From positions 2,046,001 through 2,110,000 of the forward strand of contig NZ_OU912926.1 in the NCBI RefSeq assembly GCF_918378365.1: a stretch of 64,000 bases of DNA. Direction: 5' to 3'. Within the stretch, counting starts at the first letter, position 1. The number at the start of each line of letters is the position of its first letter. Below are positions 38,690 through 47,053 of this stretch, one piece after another. A model generated the notes under the pieces. That model did no database searches and was not told the origin of the DNA. It was given only the letters and a program-made list of their open reading frames with translations. Both the position numbers and the translations under genes were made by a program. The stretch comes from Candidatus Nitrotoga arctica. Its GTDB lineage: Bacteria; Pseudomonadota; Gammaproteobacteria; Burkholderiales; Gallionellaceae.

Positions 38690-40254
38690 CTCTACTTTTT
38701 AAAATCAGTTGGTTGGGAGGTGTTTCTTAAGAGCGACAATCTTTCCTTCAAGCTCGATCTGGAACATTACCGCAAGAACGTTTCCGAGCAAGCAGCGATA
38801 GTAGCGCCTGCGGCAGTCAACGGTATAATCACACTGCCCGGGGTACCTGACGCTCAACTCAATCTGGCCGGCGAATGGCAAAAATACGATGCCAAGGCCA
38901 CCAACCTGCTGTTTCGCACTGACTATGTGCTGAGCGAAAACTGGGGGATGCTGTTTGAAGCGGGCAAGGCGCGCACGGAACGTGACCGCAACTTTTCCCA
39001 ATTCCAGAATTACAACCTCACCACTGGGCAAGGCACTTTACGGACCTTCTTTGCCCGTGGCCAGGAGTTTGAAAACAAGAACTACCGCGCAGAACTGTAT
39101 GGGCGCTTGCCGGGCCAGTTGATCACGCACGAGCTGACGTTTGGCTATAACGCCAATGAGCGTAGCGCAGATTTACGCACCCAGCCTCTCGGCCAGGATG
39201 TCGCGCAGAACCTGTACACACCGGTTGCCATCGCGCAGCAATTTCCCACCTCGGCGTTCACTTCCATGCCATCAACGATTAAAGATAAGGGTTTGTATCT
39301 TACTGACAGGGTATTGATTGGTGAAAAATGGCAAGCCACGCTGGGTGTGCGGGCAAGCAACTACGAGAGCGTTACCACCACTACACGCTATGAAGCGGAT
39401 GGACTCAATCCGCAACTTTCGCTTATGTACAAGCCGGTCAAAAATGTGTCCATTTATACCAGCTATCTTGAGGGACGCGAAGAAAGCGGTCAGGCACCCG
39501 CAAACCGTGCAAATGCTGGCGAATTATTGGGTCCAGCCTTATCCAAGCAAAAGGAAATAGGGATGAAGGCAGAGATTGCAAAAGGTATCCTGCTGCAAGC
39601 CGCCTATTTCGATATCACCCGTTCGTCTACCACGGTAGATTCGTCCAACCGCTTTGTCCTCAACGGATTAGCGCAATATAAAGGTATAGAGCTGGCGGCC
39701 TCAGGTGAAGTGACCAAACAACTATCGCTCATCGCCTCGGCCCTGTTTCTGGATGCCAAACAATTGAACGCAGCTAATGCAGGGACATTCGGCAAGACTC
39801 CCGACAACACTCCGGAGCAAACTGCAAGCCTGTTTTCTGAATATCGTCTGCAGAGTGTGCCAGGTCTGGCACTTAGTGGTGGCTTGTATTACGTGGGCAA
39901 GCGTCCGGTCAATAATGAAAATCAAGCTTTCGTAGACGGTTATACGACAGTGTCATTGGGCGCCCGTCATAACACAATTATTGCAGGTCAACGAACTACA
40001 TTCCAGGCTGTGCTTGACAATGCAGCCAACAGAAACTACTGGAGTACAGCTGGCAATGGCCTGCTGGGCGTGGGGGCACCGCGTATGCTGAAGATCACAG
40101 CCCGGATGCAATTTTGAAAGGTGATTATATAAAAGGACACCGAGACATAGTCTTTCGGGCCGTATTAATTACGTAATCGGCCCATTTGATTGAAGATGTT
40201 TATCGTACAGACAGCCCTTCAGGAATCGAAACAAGACTGCCGGAGATATCAGCT

Positions 40255-41355
40255 GTGACTGTTAGAAAAATTGTTTCCAAACTACATCTGTATACCGGTT
40301 TGGCTATTGGATTGCTGCTGATATTAAGCGGGCTGACTGGTAGTGTGTTGGTATTCCGCGAAGAGGTCGAGGCGCTGGTATATCCAGAATTGATGAAATC
40401 AGTGCCGCGTGACGAGCGTGCTTCTTTACAGACGGTGCTGGAAGCAGTGCAGCACGCCTATCCGGAAGACAAACCGTTTTTCATCCGTATGCCGCGAACT
40501 CCAGAGCAAACCTATTTAGTTAAAATGAACAGTGCGCATGACTTGTTTGTTTATGTTGATTCTTATAACGGCATGATCTTGGGGGAACATCGACAGGAAG
40601 ATACATTTACTGGATGGATTTCGCTACTGCACACTGAACTTTTAAGTGGCGATCGTGGCGAAATTATCCTTGGGGTAAGTGCACTGCTACTGATTGGAAT
40701 GAGCATAACGGGCCTCATTTTATGGTGGCCCCGAAAAGGAAAGTTTTTATCGGGGTTTAAAATCCAATGGGCCGCACATTGGAAAAGAATGAATTTTGAT
40801 ATACATCGCGCTTCGGGTATCTATACCGTTGTTTTTCTTCTACTGACTGCTTTTACAGGCACGTCTTTAGTATTTAATAAAACGGTTATCAACTTGATCA
40901 ATGCAATCACTCAAAGCCCACCGCGGGCTGCCCCACCGCTTTCCGATCCTCATCAAGCATGGATGCCGAGGCCTGCACTCGACATGATGTTGCATCAAGC
41001 CGACTATATGCTGTCCGCCACCACCACCTGGGTTAATCTTCCCCAAAAACCGGGGGCACCCTTGGTGATACGAAAGAAATTCGTCCAAGAATTTCATCCA
41101 AATGGCAGAAGTTTCGTCTATTTTGATCAATATTCAGGAAAGGTATTACAGGTGGAAAACGTGTTGATGGCTTCTCTGGGCACGCGCATTTTTAACACAC
41201 TTTACCCGATACATATCGGCGCAATAGGCGGGACACCTACCCGTCTTTTACAGGTGATCATCGGTCTGTCGCCGCTCATTCTATTTACCACCGGCTATGT
41301 CATGTGGTGGAACCGAAGGAAGGCGAAACGATATCACTCCCGCCTAATAAAATAA
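40255..41355 (+). CDS. PepSY-associated transmembrane protein (PiuB-like)
   Basis: 366 aa from a GTG at 40255 with CGGAG upstream; a TTG at 40186 would add 23 residues. TM helices: LHLYTGLAIGLLLILSGLTG, EIILGVSALLLIGMSITGLILWW (after SLLHTELLSGDRG), a third near IYTVVFLLLTAFTG, and a C-terminal IIGLSPLILFTTGYVMWWNRR. This is the PepSY_TM family that accompanies siderophore receptors and is thought to act as an inner-membrane ferric-siderophore reductase. Located 137 bp behind the receptor gene. Confidence 0.88.
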   Translation: MTVRKIVSKLHLYTGLAIGLLLILSGLTGSVLVFREEVEALVYPELMKSVPRDERASLQTVLEAVQHAYPEDKPFFIRMPRTPEQTYLVKMNSAHDLFVYVDSYNGMILGEHRQEDTFTGWISLLHTELLSGDRGEIILGVSALLLIGMSITGLILWWPRKGKFLSGFKIQWAAHWKRMNFDIHRASGIYTVVFLLLTAFTGTSLVFNKTVINLINAITQSPPRAAPPLSDPHQAWMPRPALDMMLHQADYMLSATTTWVNLPQKPGAPLVIRKKFVQEFHPNGRSFVYFDQYSGKVLQVENVLMASLGTRIFNTLYPIHIGAIGGTPTRLLQVIIGLSPLILFTTGYVMWWNRRKAKRYHSRLIK

Positions 41356-41914
41356 GGCGTAAGTTTGAATATGCGAACAGGTTTCCTCTCTTTACCAATG
41401 CTAAAAATCAACCGCTTGACTCGTCCGCTCGTAACCAATTTATTTAAGAGTGAACAGTGATCACGGCCGAAGGACTCGCTCAACTCAATGTATTGACTGA
41501 CCAACCTTCTGTTCCCAATTACCCCAGTGTGATTGATGCAGCGGGTTAATCAATGGCATGACCACCGCCAATGATCTGGGTTTGACCATGCTGTGCCTGG
41601 ACAGGACATCGTGCATACTGATGGCTGGCTGCGTCCTATCCGGTTGAGCAATTTGACCATCCACTTTAAATTGACCGCGCCCAGCAACTCTATTGGGCGT
41701 GACATCCGGCCATGCGCATCGCCTTGTACTGGCTGCGCGATAGCATCGAAGTGATGCTCAATCGGGACAGGATACCGTTATTATAGGAATTCACTATTCC
41801 ATTGAATATCCGTTTTAAGCTCATTCGTTCGTGTCCATTTTCTTCAACTTACATCAAATAAAAATCATTCAAAATTTGAAGGAATGAAGATAAATCTACT
41901 TCTCTAAGCGCCAA
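41356..41914. other. Intergenic region with short broken frames
   Basis: About 560 bp. Several short translatable pieces in different frames, for example GQDIVHTDGWLRPIRLSN near 41601-41655 and MRIALYWLRDSIEVMLNRDR near 41712-41771, look like a decayed gene, but I cannot identify the parent. No RNA gene or terminator recognised. Confidence 0.35.
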
Positions 41915-42811
41915 CTATGTATGACCGGATAAAGAACAATGATGCTTGTCCATATCAATCTGAATTGTCACATGTCCAATAGTAAAGTTGTCGTGCAATT
42001 CTGCGGCAACACGGCACAGGAACTCATTCCCCGGATGTCCATCTCGCACGACCAGATGAACGGTAAGTGCAATTTCTGAGGTGCTCATCGCCCACACATG
42101 CAGATCATGTACTTCGATGACATTGGGCTGCGCTGCCAGATAATTTTTCACCTCGTCTAATTTAATTGATACCGGCACACCATCCAGAGAAAGGTGTAAA
42201 GACTGGCGCAACAAGTCCCATGTACTCCACAATATCACTACAGCAATGACCAAGCTGATGGCGGGGTCGAGCCAAGCCCAACCCGTCCAGATAAACATCG
42301 CGCCTGCGATGACCACACCAAGTGAAACCAGCGCATCTGCCGCCATATGAAGAAAAGCGCCACGCAGGTTGAGATCTGTTTTATTGCCGGACATGAATAG
42401 CCAAGCGGTGATGCCGTTGATCACTACTCCAATAGCGGCAACCAGCATGACGATGCCACCCTGAATCGGCACCGGATGACTGAATCTGCCGACGGCTTCC
42501 CACACGATGCCGCCTATCGCAATCAACAAGATCATCGCATTAAACAATGCGGCAAGAATCGTGGCGCGCCCCAAACCGTAAGTGTGTTTCTGATTGGGTC
42601 GCAACCGTGCCAGATATAAACCGCCATATGCCACAAGTAAGCCAAGCACATCGCTCAGGTTATGCCCGGCATCAGAGAGGAGTGCGAGTGAGTCGGCTTG
42701 CCAGCCGAAAATCGTTTCAACGACTACGAACAGCACATTCAGTGCAATGCCGATGGCAAATGCTCGGCCGTAGTTTGCGGCGTGGCTGTGTGAGTGATTA
42801 TGGGCTGTCAT
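41915..42811 (-). CDS. CDF-family cation efflux protein (CzcD/ZitB-like)
   Basis: 298 aa. Six TM helices and a C-terminal cytoplasmic domain. Metal-site motifs are SLALLSDAGHNLSDVLGLL in TM2 and HMAADALVSLGVV in TM5 (H/D-x3-D pairs), with an N-terminal His-rich AHNHSHSHAA. Exports Zn2+ or similar ions in exchange for protons. Start at the ATG preceded by TTAAGGAATATC. Confidence 0.93.
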   Translation of the reverse strand: MTAHNHSHSHAANYGRAFAIGIALNVLFVVVETIFGWQADSLALLSDAGHNLSDVLGLLVAYGGLYLARLRPNQKHTYGLGRATILAALFNAMILLIAIGGIVWEAVGRFSHPVPIQGGIVMLVAAIGVVINGITAWLFMSGNKTDLNLRGAFLHMAADALVSLGVVIAGAMFIWTGWAWLDPAISLVIAVVILWSTWDLLRQSLHLSLDGVPVSIKLDEVKNYLAAQPNVIEVHDLHVWAMSTSEIALTVHLVVRDGHPGNEFLCRVAAELHDNFTIGHVTIQIDMDKHHCSLSGHT

Positions 42812-42913
42812 GATATTCCTTAAGGAGCAGCGGTGACATGAGATATACACTAGCAGCAAAATCTCCTGTAAACAATGGGCTGACGCTATCCCCTACCATA
42901 AACACAGGGACAT

Positions 42914-42945
42914 AAAAAAGCCCCGCAGGTTAAACGTGCGGGGCT
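42914..42945 (-). terminator. Rho-independent terminator of the encapsulin operon
   Basis: On the minus strand AGCCCCGCA pairs with TGCGGGGCT (9 bp, loop 9 nt, 42919-42945), followed by TTTTTTATG. It begins 20 bp after the stop of the cysteine desulfurase gene, so that gene is the last of its operon. Confidence 0.9.
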
Positions 42946-42964
42946 GACATCACATTGACAGTAG

Positions 42965-44704
42965 CTATATGTTGCGATCCAACTGTCGCACCACCCTTAC
43001 CAGGCGATCGATTTCTTCGTAGGTGTTGTAGAACGCCAGTGAAGGGCGCACGGTTGCTTCGAGTCCGAAGCGACGCAGAATTGGTTGGGCACAGTGGTGG
43101 CCGGAGCGCACGGCAATTCCTTCCTTGTTGAGCGCGTCGCCTACTTCGGAAGTTTGGTAGCCCTCCAGCACGAAGGACAGCACACTAGTTTTCTCCGGTG
43201 CAGTGCCGATCAAACGCAGGCCAGGAATGCTATTCAGCCCCTTATTCGCGTACACCAGCAACTCATGCTCATAACGATTGATGTTGTCGATGCCGATCTT
43301 CTGCACATAATCAATGGCCGCACCAAGACCAACCGCATCGGCAATATTGCCTGTACCTGCCTCGAAGCGCATGGGGGCGTCGTGGTAGCGCGTCTTCTCG
43401 AAGGTAACATCTTCGATCATGTTACCGCCGCCCTGCCACGGGGGCATAGCTTCTAGTATTTCCCTCTTTCCATACAGCACCCCGATGCCAGTGGGTCCGA
43501 ATACCTTGTGACCCGAAAATACAAACCAGTCGCAATCGAGATACTGCACGTCGGCACGCATATGCGAAACGGACTGTGCGCCATCGACCAACACTCGAGC
43601 GCCGTAACGATGCGCCATCTCCACCATCTGTTTGGCAGGAGTGACCGTGCCGAGCGCATTGGATACCTGGGTGAACGACACCAGCTTGGTGCGGGAATTG
43701 AGCAGCTTCTCGTACTCGTCGAGCAGCACCTGACCATTGTCATCTACTGGTGCGACGCGCAGCTTCGCGCCCGTCTCGGCACACAGCATTTGCCACGGCA
43801 CGATGTTGGCGTGATGTTCCAGCCAAGTGATGACGATCTCGTCGTCCTTAACGATGTTCTTGCGTCCCCAGCTTTGGGCGACAAGATTGATCGCTTCGGT
43901 CGTGCCGCGCACGAACACAATCTCGCTGCTGGAGCTGGCATTAATGAAGTTGGCGACCTTGTCGCGTGCACCTTCATATGCATTAGTGGCGCGCGCCGCG
44001 AGCTCGTGTGCCGCGCGATGAATGTTAGAATTCGCGTGCTGATAGAAATAGGATAAGCTGTCAATCACCGACTGCGGTTTCTGTGTCGTCGCGGCATTGT
44101 CCAGCCACGCCAACGGACGACCATTCACCAACTCTTTCAGAATAGGAAAATCGCGACGCACCGCAAGTACATCGAACGGTGGATGAGCCGATGCTGCGAT
44201 CTGTTCTGTTGCAGACGTTTGCGGCAAACTGGCTGGTGCTGGTTTTCGGTTAAATCGTGCTGCTTCTTCCAAAAAATACAACGTAGCGCCGGTCGCCCTC
44301 GGATGTTCCTTGGCATTTTCTTTTAGCAAATCGCGCAGCACGTCTTCACCGGGCAGCCCCATACCCAGATTCGGTGCTAGCAGGAAGTCTGAACCGGGTA
44401 CGAAATTGCGACTCACTGCTACTTCCGGTACCGGATTATTTCGGGTTGCCAAGTGCAAATCCAACGGATCGTGACCAGTCAACGGCAAGTTCAGGTCGTT
44501 TGTGCGTGGCGGTGTAGTAGCGCTTTGCGAGGGCGTGTGAGCGGACGGACTGCCCGGCACGGCAGAAAAGAGTTCATTCGCCAGCCGAGCAATCAGCGCG
44601 GTATCCGGCACAAAATTTCGCCCGCCCGCCAATGCGACAACATCTTCGTGCGCTGGAATACCGCCCGTACTGATATCCGGAAAAGGTAGATTACTTGTAC
44701 TCAT
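42965..44704 (-). CDS. Encapsulin-cargo cysteine desulfurase (SufS-like) with N-terminal targeting extension
   Basis: 579 aa. Residues about 178-579 are a type II (SufS/CsdA-like) PLP cysteine desulfurase: PLAWLDNAATTQKPQ, LEHHANIVPW, VLVDGAQSVSHM, PLP-Lys400 in SGHK, and Cys538 in VRSGHHCAQP. Residues 1-175 are Pro/Ala/Ser-rich and disordered, with a repeated RNFVP motif (29-33 and 99-103), IARLANELFSAVPG (38-51), MGLPGEDVLRDLL and TLYFLEEAARF. Such an extension is the cargo-loading region of Family 2A encapsulin desulfurases. It converts cysteine to alanine and stores the sulfur inside the shell. Start at 44704 overlaps the shell-gene stop by 14 bp; the longer frame to 44749 would lie inside the shell gene. 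Confidence 0.93.
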   Translation of the reverse strand: MSTSNLPFPDISTGGIPAHEDVVALAGGRNFVPDTALIARLANELFSAVPGSPSAHTPSQSATTPPRTNDLNLPLTGHDPLDLHLATRNNPVPEVAVSRNFVPGSDFLLAPNLGMGLPGEDVLRDLLKENAKEHPRATGATLYFLEEAARFNRKPAPASLPQTSATEQIAASAHPPFDVLAVRRDFPILKELVNGRPLAWLDNAATTQKPQSVIDSLSYFYQHANSNIHRAAHELAARATNAYEGARDKVANFINASSSSEIVFVRGTTEAINLVAQSWGRKNIVKDDEIVITWLEHHANIVPWQMLCAETGAKLRVAPVDDNGQVLLDEYEKLLNSRTKLVSFTQVSNALGTVTPAKQMVEMAHRYGARVLVDGAQSVSHMRADVQYLDCDWFVFSGHKVFGPTGIGVLYGKREILEAMPPWQGGGNMIEDVTFEKTRYHDAPMRFEAGTGNIADAVGLGAAIDYVQKIGIDNINRYEHELLVYANKGLNSIPGLRLIGTAPEKTSVLSFVLEGYQTSEVGDALNKEGIAVRSGHHCAQPILRRFGLEATVRPSLAFYNTYEEIDRLVRVVRQLDRNI

Positions 44705-45608
44705 GGTACTTATCCACTTCAACATTATCGAGCACGGCAAGCGCGTCATCGGTCAACACGGCAAGTGAGCAATACAACGAAACCAGATAGGACGCGATCG
44801 CTTTGCGATCGATGCCCATGAAACGAACCGATAAGCCTATGCTTTGTTCGCCGGGGAGATTCGGTTGATACAAGCCGACTACGCCCTGTCTGCTTTCGCC
44901 CGTGCGCAACAAGATGATGCTGGTCTTGTTCTTGACGACGGACAGCTTGTCTAAAGGAACCAGAGGGATGCCGCGCCAAGTCAGAAATGGCGATCCAAAC
45001 ATAGTAATAGTGGGCGGTGGTACGCCACGGCGCGTACATTCGCGACCGAATGCGGCGATCGCCGAGGGGTGTGCCAGGAAGAAGCCGGGTTCTTTCCATA
45101 CTTTAGCGATCAGCTCGTCTAGATCATCCGGTGTCGGCGCGCCGGTGCGGGTCTTGATGCGTTGGCTATCCGAAACGTTGTTCAATAAACCGTATTCCTT
45201 GTTGTTGATCAGTTCACTTTCCTGACGTTCTTTAACAGTCTCTATAGTCAGACGCAATTGCTCGCGAATCTGATTGTGCGGGCTGCTGTACAGGTCGGAC
45301 ACACGGGTATGGACATCAACCACGGTATTCACCGCACTTAGCATGTATTCACGACCCCATTCTTCGTAATCGACGAAGGTCTGCGGCAATTCGCGTTCAT
45401 CGCGTTGCGAGCAGGCAACGGTTACACGCGACGCATCTTTCACCTTGTTCACACGATAAATACCGGCCTCAAGTGGGACCCAGTTCAGCATATGTGCGAG
45501 CCAACGTGGAGTGATGGTAGATAATTGCGGGACGGTCTTGGTGGCATTCGCCAGCGTACGCGCGGCGACATCGCCCAGCGCCAATTGTTCTTTGTGGTCT
45601 ACAGCCAT
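44691..45608 (-). CDS. Family 2A encapsulin shell protein (SrpI-like)
   Basis: 305 aa, the normal length. HK97-fold shell protein that assembles into a T=1-type nanocompartment. Recognised by ALGDVAARTLANATKTVPQ, TPRWLAHMLNWVPLEAGIYRVNK, ERELPQTFVDYEEWGREYML, FFLAHPSAIAAFGRECTRRG, LLRTGESRQGVVGLYQPNLPG and the C-terminal IASYLVSLYCSLAVLTDDALAVL. There is no cyclic-nucleotide-binding insertion, which separates 2A from 2B. Start at the ATG with AAGGAG 6 bp upstream; a TTG two codons earlier is less likely. Translationally coupled to the desulfurase gene; upstream lies the IS30-split XRE gene and then the serine acetyltransferase gene. Confidence 0.95.
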   Translation of the reverse strand: MAVDHKEQLALGDVAARTLANATKTVPQLSTITPRWLAHMLNWVPLEAGIYRVNKVKDASRVTVACSQRDERELPQTFVDYEEWGREYMLSAVNTVVDVHTRVSDLYSSPHNQIREQLRLTIETVKERQESELINNKEYGLLNNVSDSQRIKTRTGAPTPDDLDELIAKVWKEPGFFLAHPSAIAAFGRECTRRGVPPPTITMFGSPFLTWRGIPLVPLDKLSVVKNKTSIILLRTGESRQGVVGLYQPNLPGEQSIGLSVRFMGIDRKAIASYLVSLYCSLAVLTDDALAVLDNVEVDKYHEYK

Positions 45609-45851
45609 GATCAACTCCTTATGAAATAAAAGAATAAAGTTATTCGAAACAATGCTAAGTGATATTCCGCCAGTTCTCGAGGGGCTTCAACATGCTATAG
45701 CCACCAAACCGCCTTGTAACATCTCAAAGATGTTCGCAGCGGGCAATTAATGTTGACAGCCGAACCTCTAACGCACTGGCCAGTTTGAAAACGGTTATTA
45801 GAGAGGGCGTGGCACAGCCGCGCTCAACCTCGCCCAAATAGGAGGGCGCGC

Positions 45852-46946
45852 TCAATAACCAACCGCAACACCTTGGAGAGGTTAAGGTGTTGGAATGGAG
45901 AAATCAGGAAAGCATTACAAGCAGTTGAATGCTGAAGAGCGCGCGACGATTATGCTAATGAAACGAGAAGGAAGTGGACTGAGGGAAATTGGGCGATTCT
46001 TGAAACGCTCGCCAAGCACTATCTCAAACGAGATTGCACGAGATTTGGGATGTGAGTCTGGCTACGTTGCCTCCTTGGCTGGCGAACAGGCACGCCGTTT
46101 GCGAATCAAGCCCCGTAGGCCATTGAAGCTCGTGGAGGGGAATCCGTTGTTTGAAGTTGTGAAGGAACATCTCAAGAAGAAATGGTCACCTGAGCAAATT
46201 GCAGGCACACTTAAAAGTATGTACCCAGATCAGCCTTCACAACGTGTAAGCCATGAAACGATTTACCACACCCTTTACGCCATGCCGCGTGGTGAACTGC
46301 GCCGTGAATTGATTGCCAGCTTACGCTGGAGTCGTGACAAGCGCCGTTCCAAGACCCGTGCTCCAGATGGTCGCGGACATATCGCAGAAATGCAGAGCAT
46401 CCACCTGCGTCCGCCGGAAGTGGCGGATCGTTTGATAGCGGGGCACTGGGAAGCCGACATGATCAAAGGTGCGATGAACCGTTCCTCAGTCGGCACGCTG
46501 GTCGAACGCACTACATTACTGGTGGTGTTAGCCAAAATGGCTGATGGCACGGCGCAATCTGCCCTGGACGGTTTCAGTGAAGCGCTCAGTGCAATTCCGC
46601 CAGAGCTACGCAAGACCTTCACCTACGATCAGGGGCGCGAGATGAGCAAACACGTGCAACTGACTGAACGAACGGGTATGGCGGTTTACTTCTGCGACCC
46701 GCACAGCCCGTGGCAACGCGGCTTGAACGAAAATACGAACGGACTGCTGCGCCAGTATTTGCCGAAGGGAGTAGACCTGTCGACCTACACGCAAGAACAG
46801 TTGGATGAAATTGCTTGGAGTTTAAATACACGTCCGAGGAAATCGCTCGGATTTCGAACACCCGTAGCGGTTTACAACGAGCTCCTGCTCAATATGGAAT
46901 TCGCTAAATTCGCGACTAAACATTAACTGTTGTGGTTGGTTCTTGA
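45852..46946 (+). mobile_element. IS30-family insertion sequence
   Basis: 1095 bp. Terminal inverted repeats TCAAtAACCAACCgCAACA at 45852-45870 and its imperfect complement at 46928-46946 (mismatches at two positions). One transposase gene fills the element. It is inserted in opposite orientation to the encapsulin operon, between the serine acetyltransferase gene and the shell gene, so it may block read-through or supply a new promoter. Confidence 0.88.
45895..46926 (+). CDS. IS30-family transposase
   Basis: 343 aa. N-terminal helix-turn-helix (LREIGRFLKRSPSTISNEI) and a DDE core: HWEADMIKG (Asp188), TFTYDQGREM (Asp245), and RGLNENTNGLLRQY (Glu279), spaced as in IS30 (DD57E33-type). Full length with no internal stop. 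Translated away from the encapsulin genes. Confidence 0.95.
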   Translation: MEKSGKHYKQLNAEERATIMLMKREGSGLREIGRFLKRSPSTISNEIARDLGCESGYVASLAGEQARRLRIKPRRPLKLVEGNPLFEVVKEHLKKKWSPEQIAGTLKSMYPDQPSQRVSHETIYHTLYAMPRGELRRELIASLRWSRDKRRSKTRAPDGRGHIAEMQSIHLRPPEVADRLIAGHWEADMIKGAMNRSSVGTLVERTTLLVVLAKMADGTAQSALDGFSEALSAIPPELRKTFTYDQGREMSKHVQLTERTGMAVYFCDPHSPWQRGLNENTNGLLRQYLPKGVDLSTYTQEQLDEIAWSLNTRPRKSLGFRTPVAVYNELLLNMEFAKFATKH

Positions 46947-47053
46947 ATCCGCCAAGCGATTAAGGCAGGCACGTTCTGCCAACTGCTCCTGAGACCAGCC
47001 ACGCTCTTTCCTTAATTGACGTAGCACCAAAGAGAATTGTTCAATGAATGTGC

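Larger units (their letters stand above)
37065..38735 (+). mobile_element. IS110-family insertion sequence (IS110 group)
   Basis: About 1.67 kb. Ends are defined by the interrupted receptor gene: AGCG occurs at both junctions (37061-37064 and 38732-38735) and once in the reconstructed empty site. The left non-coding end is long (263 nt) and the right end short (46 nt), the layout of the IS110 group, whose bridge RNA is encoded in the left end. A 9-bp subterminal inverted repeat AAGAAACAC lies at 37097-37105 with its complement at 38720-38728. Confidence 0.88.
36005..40117 (+). pseudogene. TonB-dependent siderophore receptor (FpvA/FecA-like), split by IS110
   Basis: The 5' part (36005-37064) encodes a signal peptide, an STN signalling domain (YNIPPGPLEGALNRYGREAG...LLLAGTGLAA), and the plug (VPQTSNVITREVLDAQ, VEVLKGASSLYYGF, GIVNMVTKR). 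The 3' part (38732-40117) encodes the barrel ending ITARMQF. Joining the halves at the shared AGCG restores one uninterrupted frame of 813 codons (FDWRVS joined to DNLSFKLDLEHY), so the gene was intact until the insertion and carries no other visible lesion. The STN domain and the preceding fecI/fecR pair mark it as a signalling receptor. Start at the ATG after GAGAGGAATC. Confidence 0.93.

Noticed and set aside
43508..44056. 182-codon plus-strand frame opposite the desulfurase gene
   Set aside because: Antisense to the catalytic domain with no independent support.
45847..46951. Target-site duplication of the IS30 element
   Set aside because: Bases outside the inverted repeats (GCGCGC left, ATCCGC right) do not match, so no duplication is claimed.
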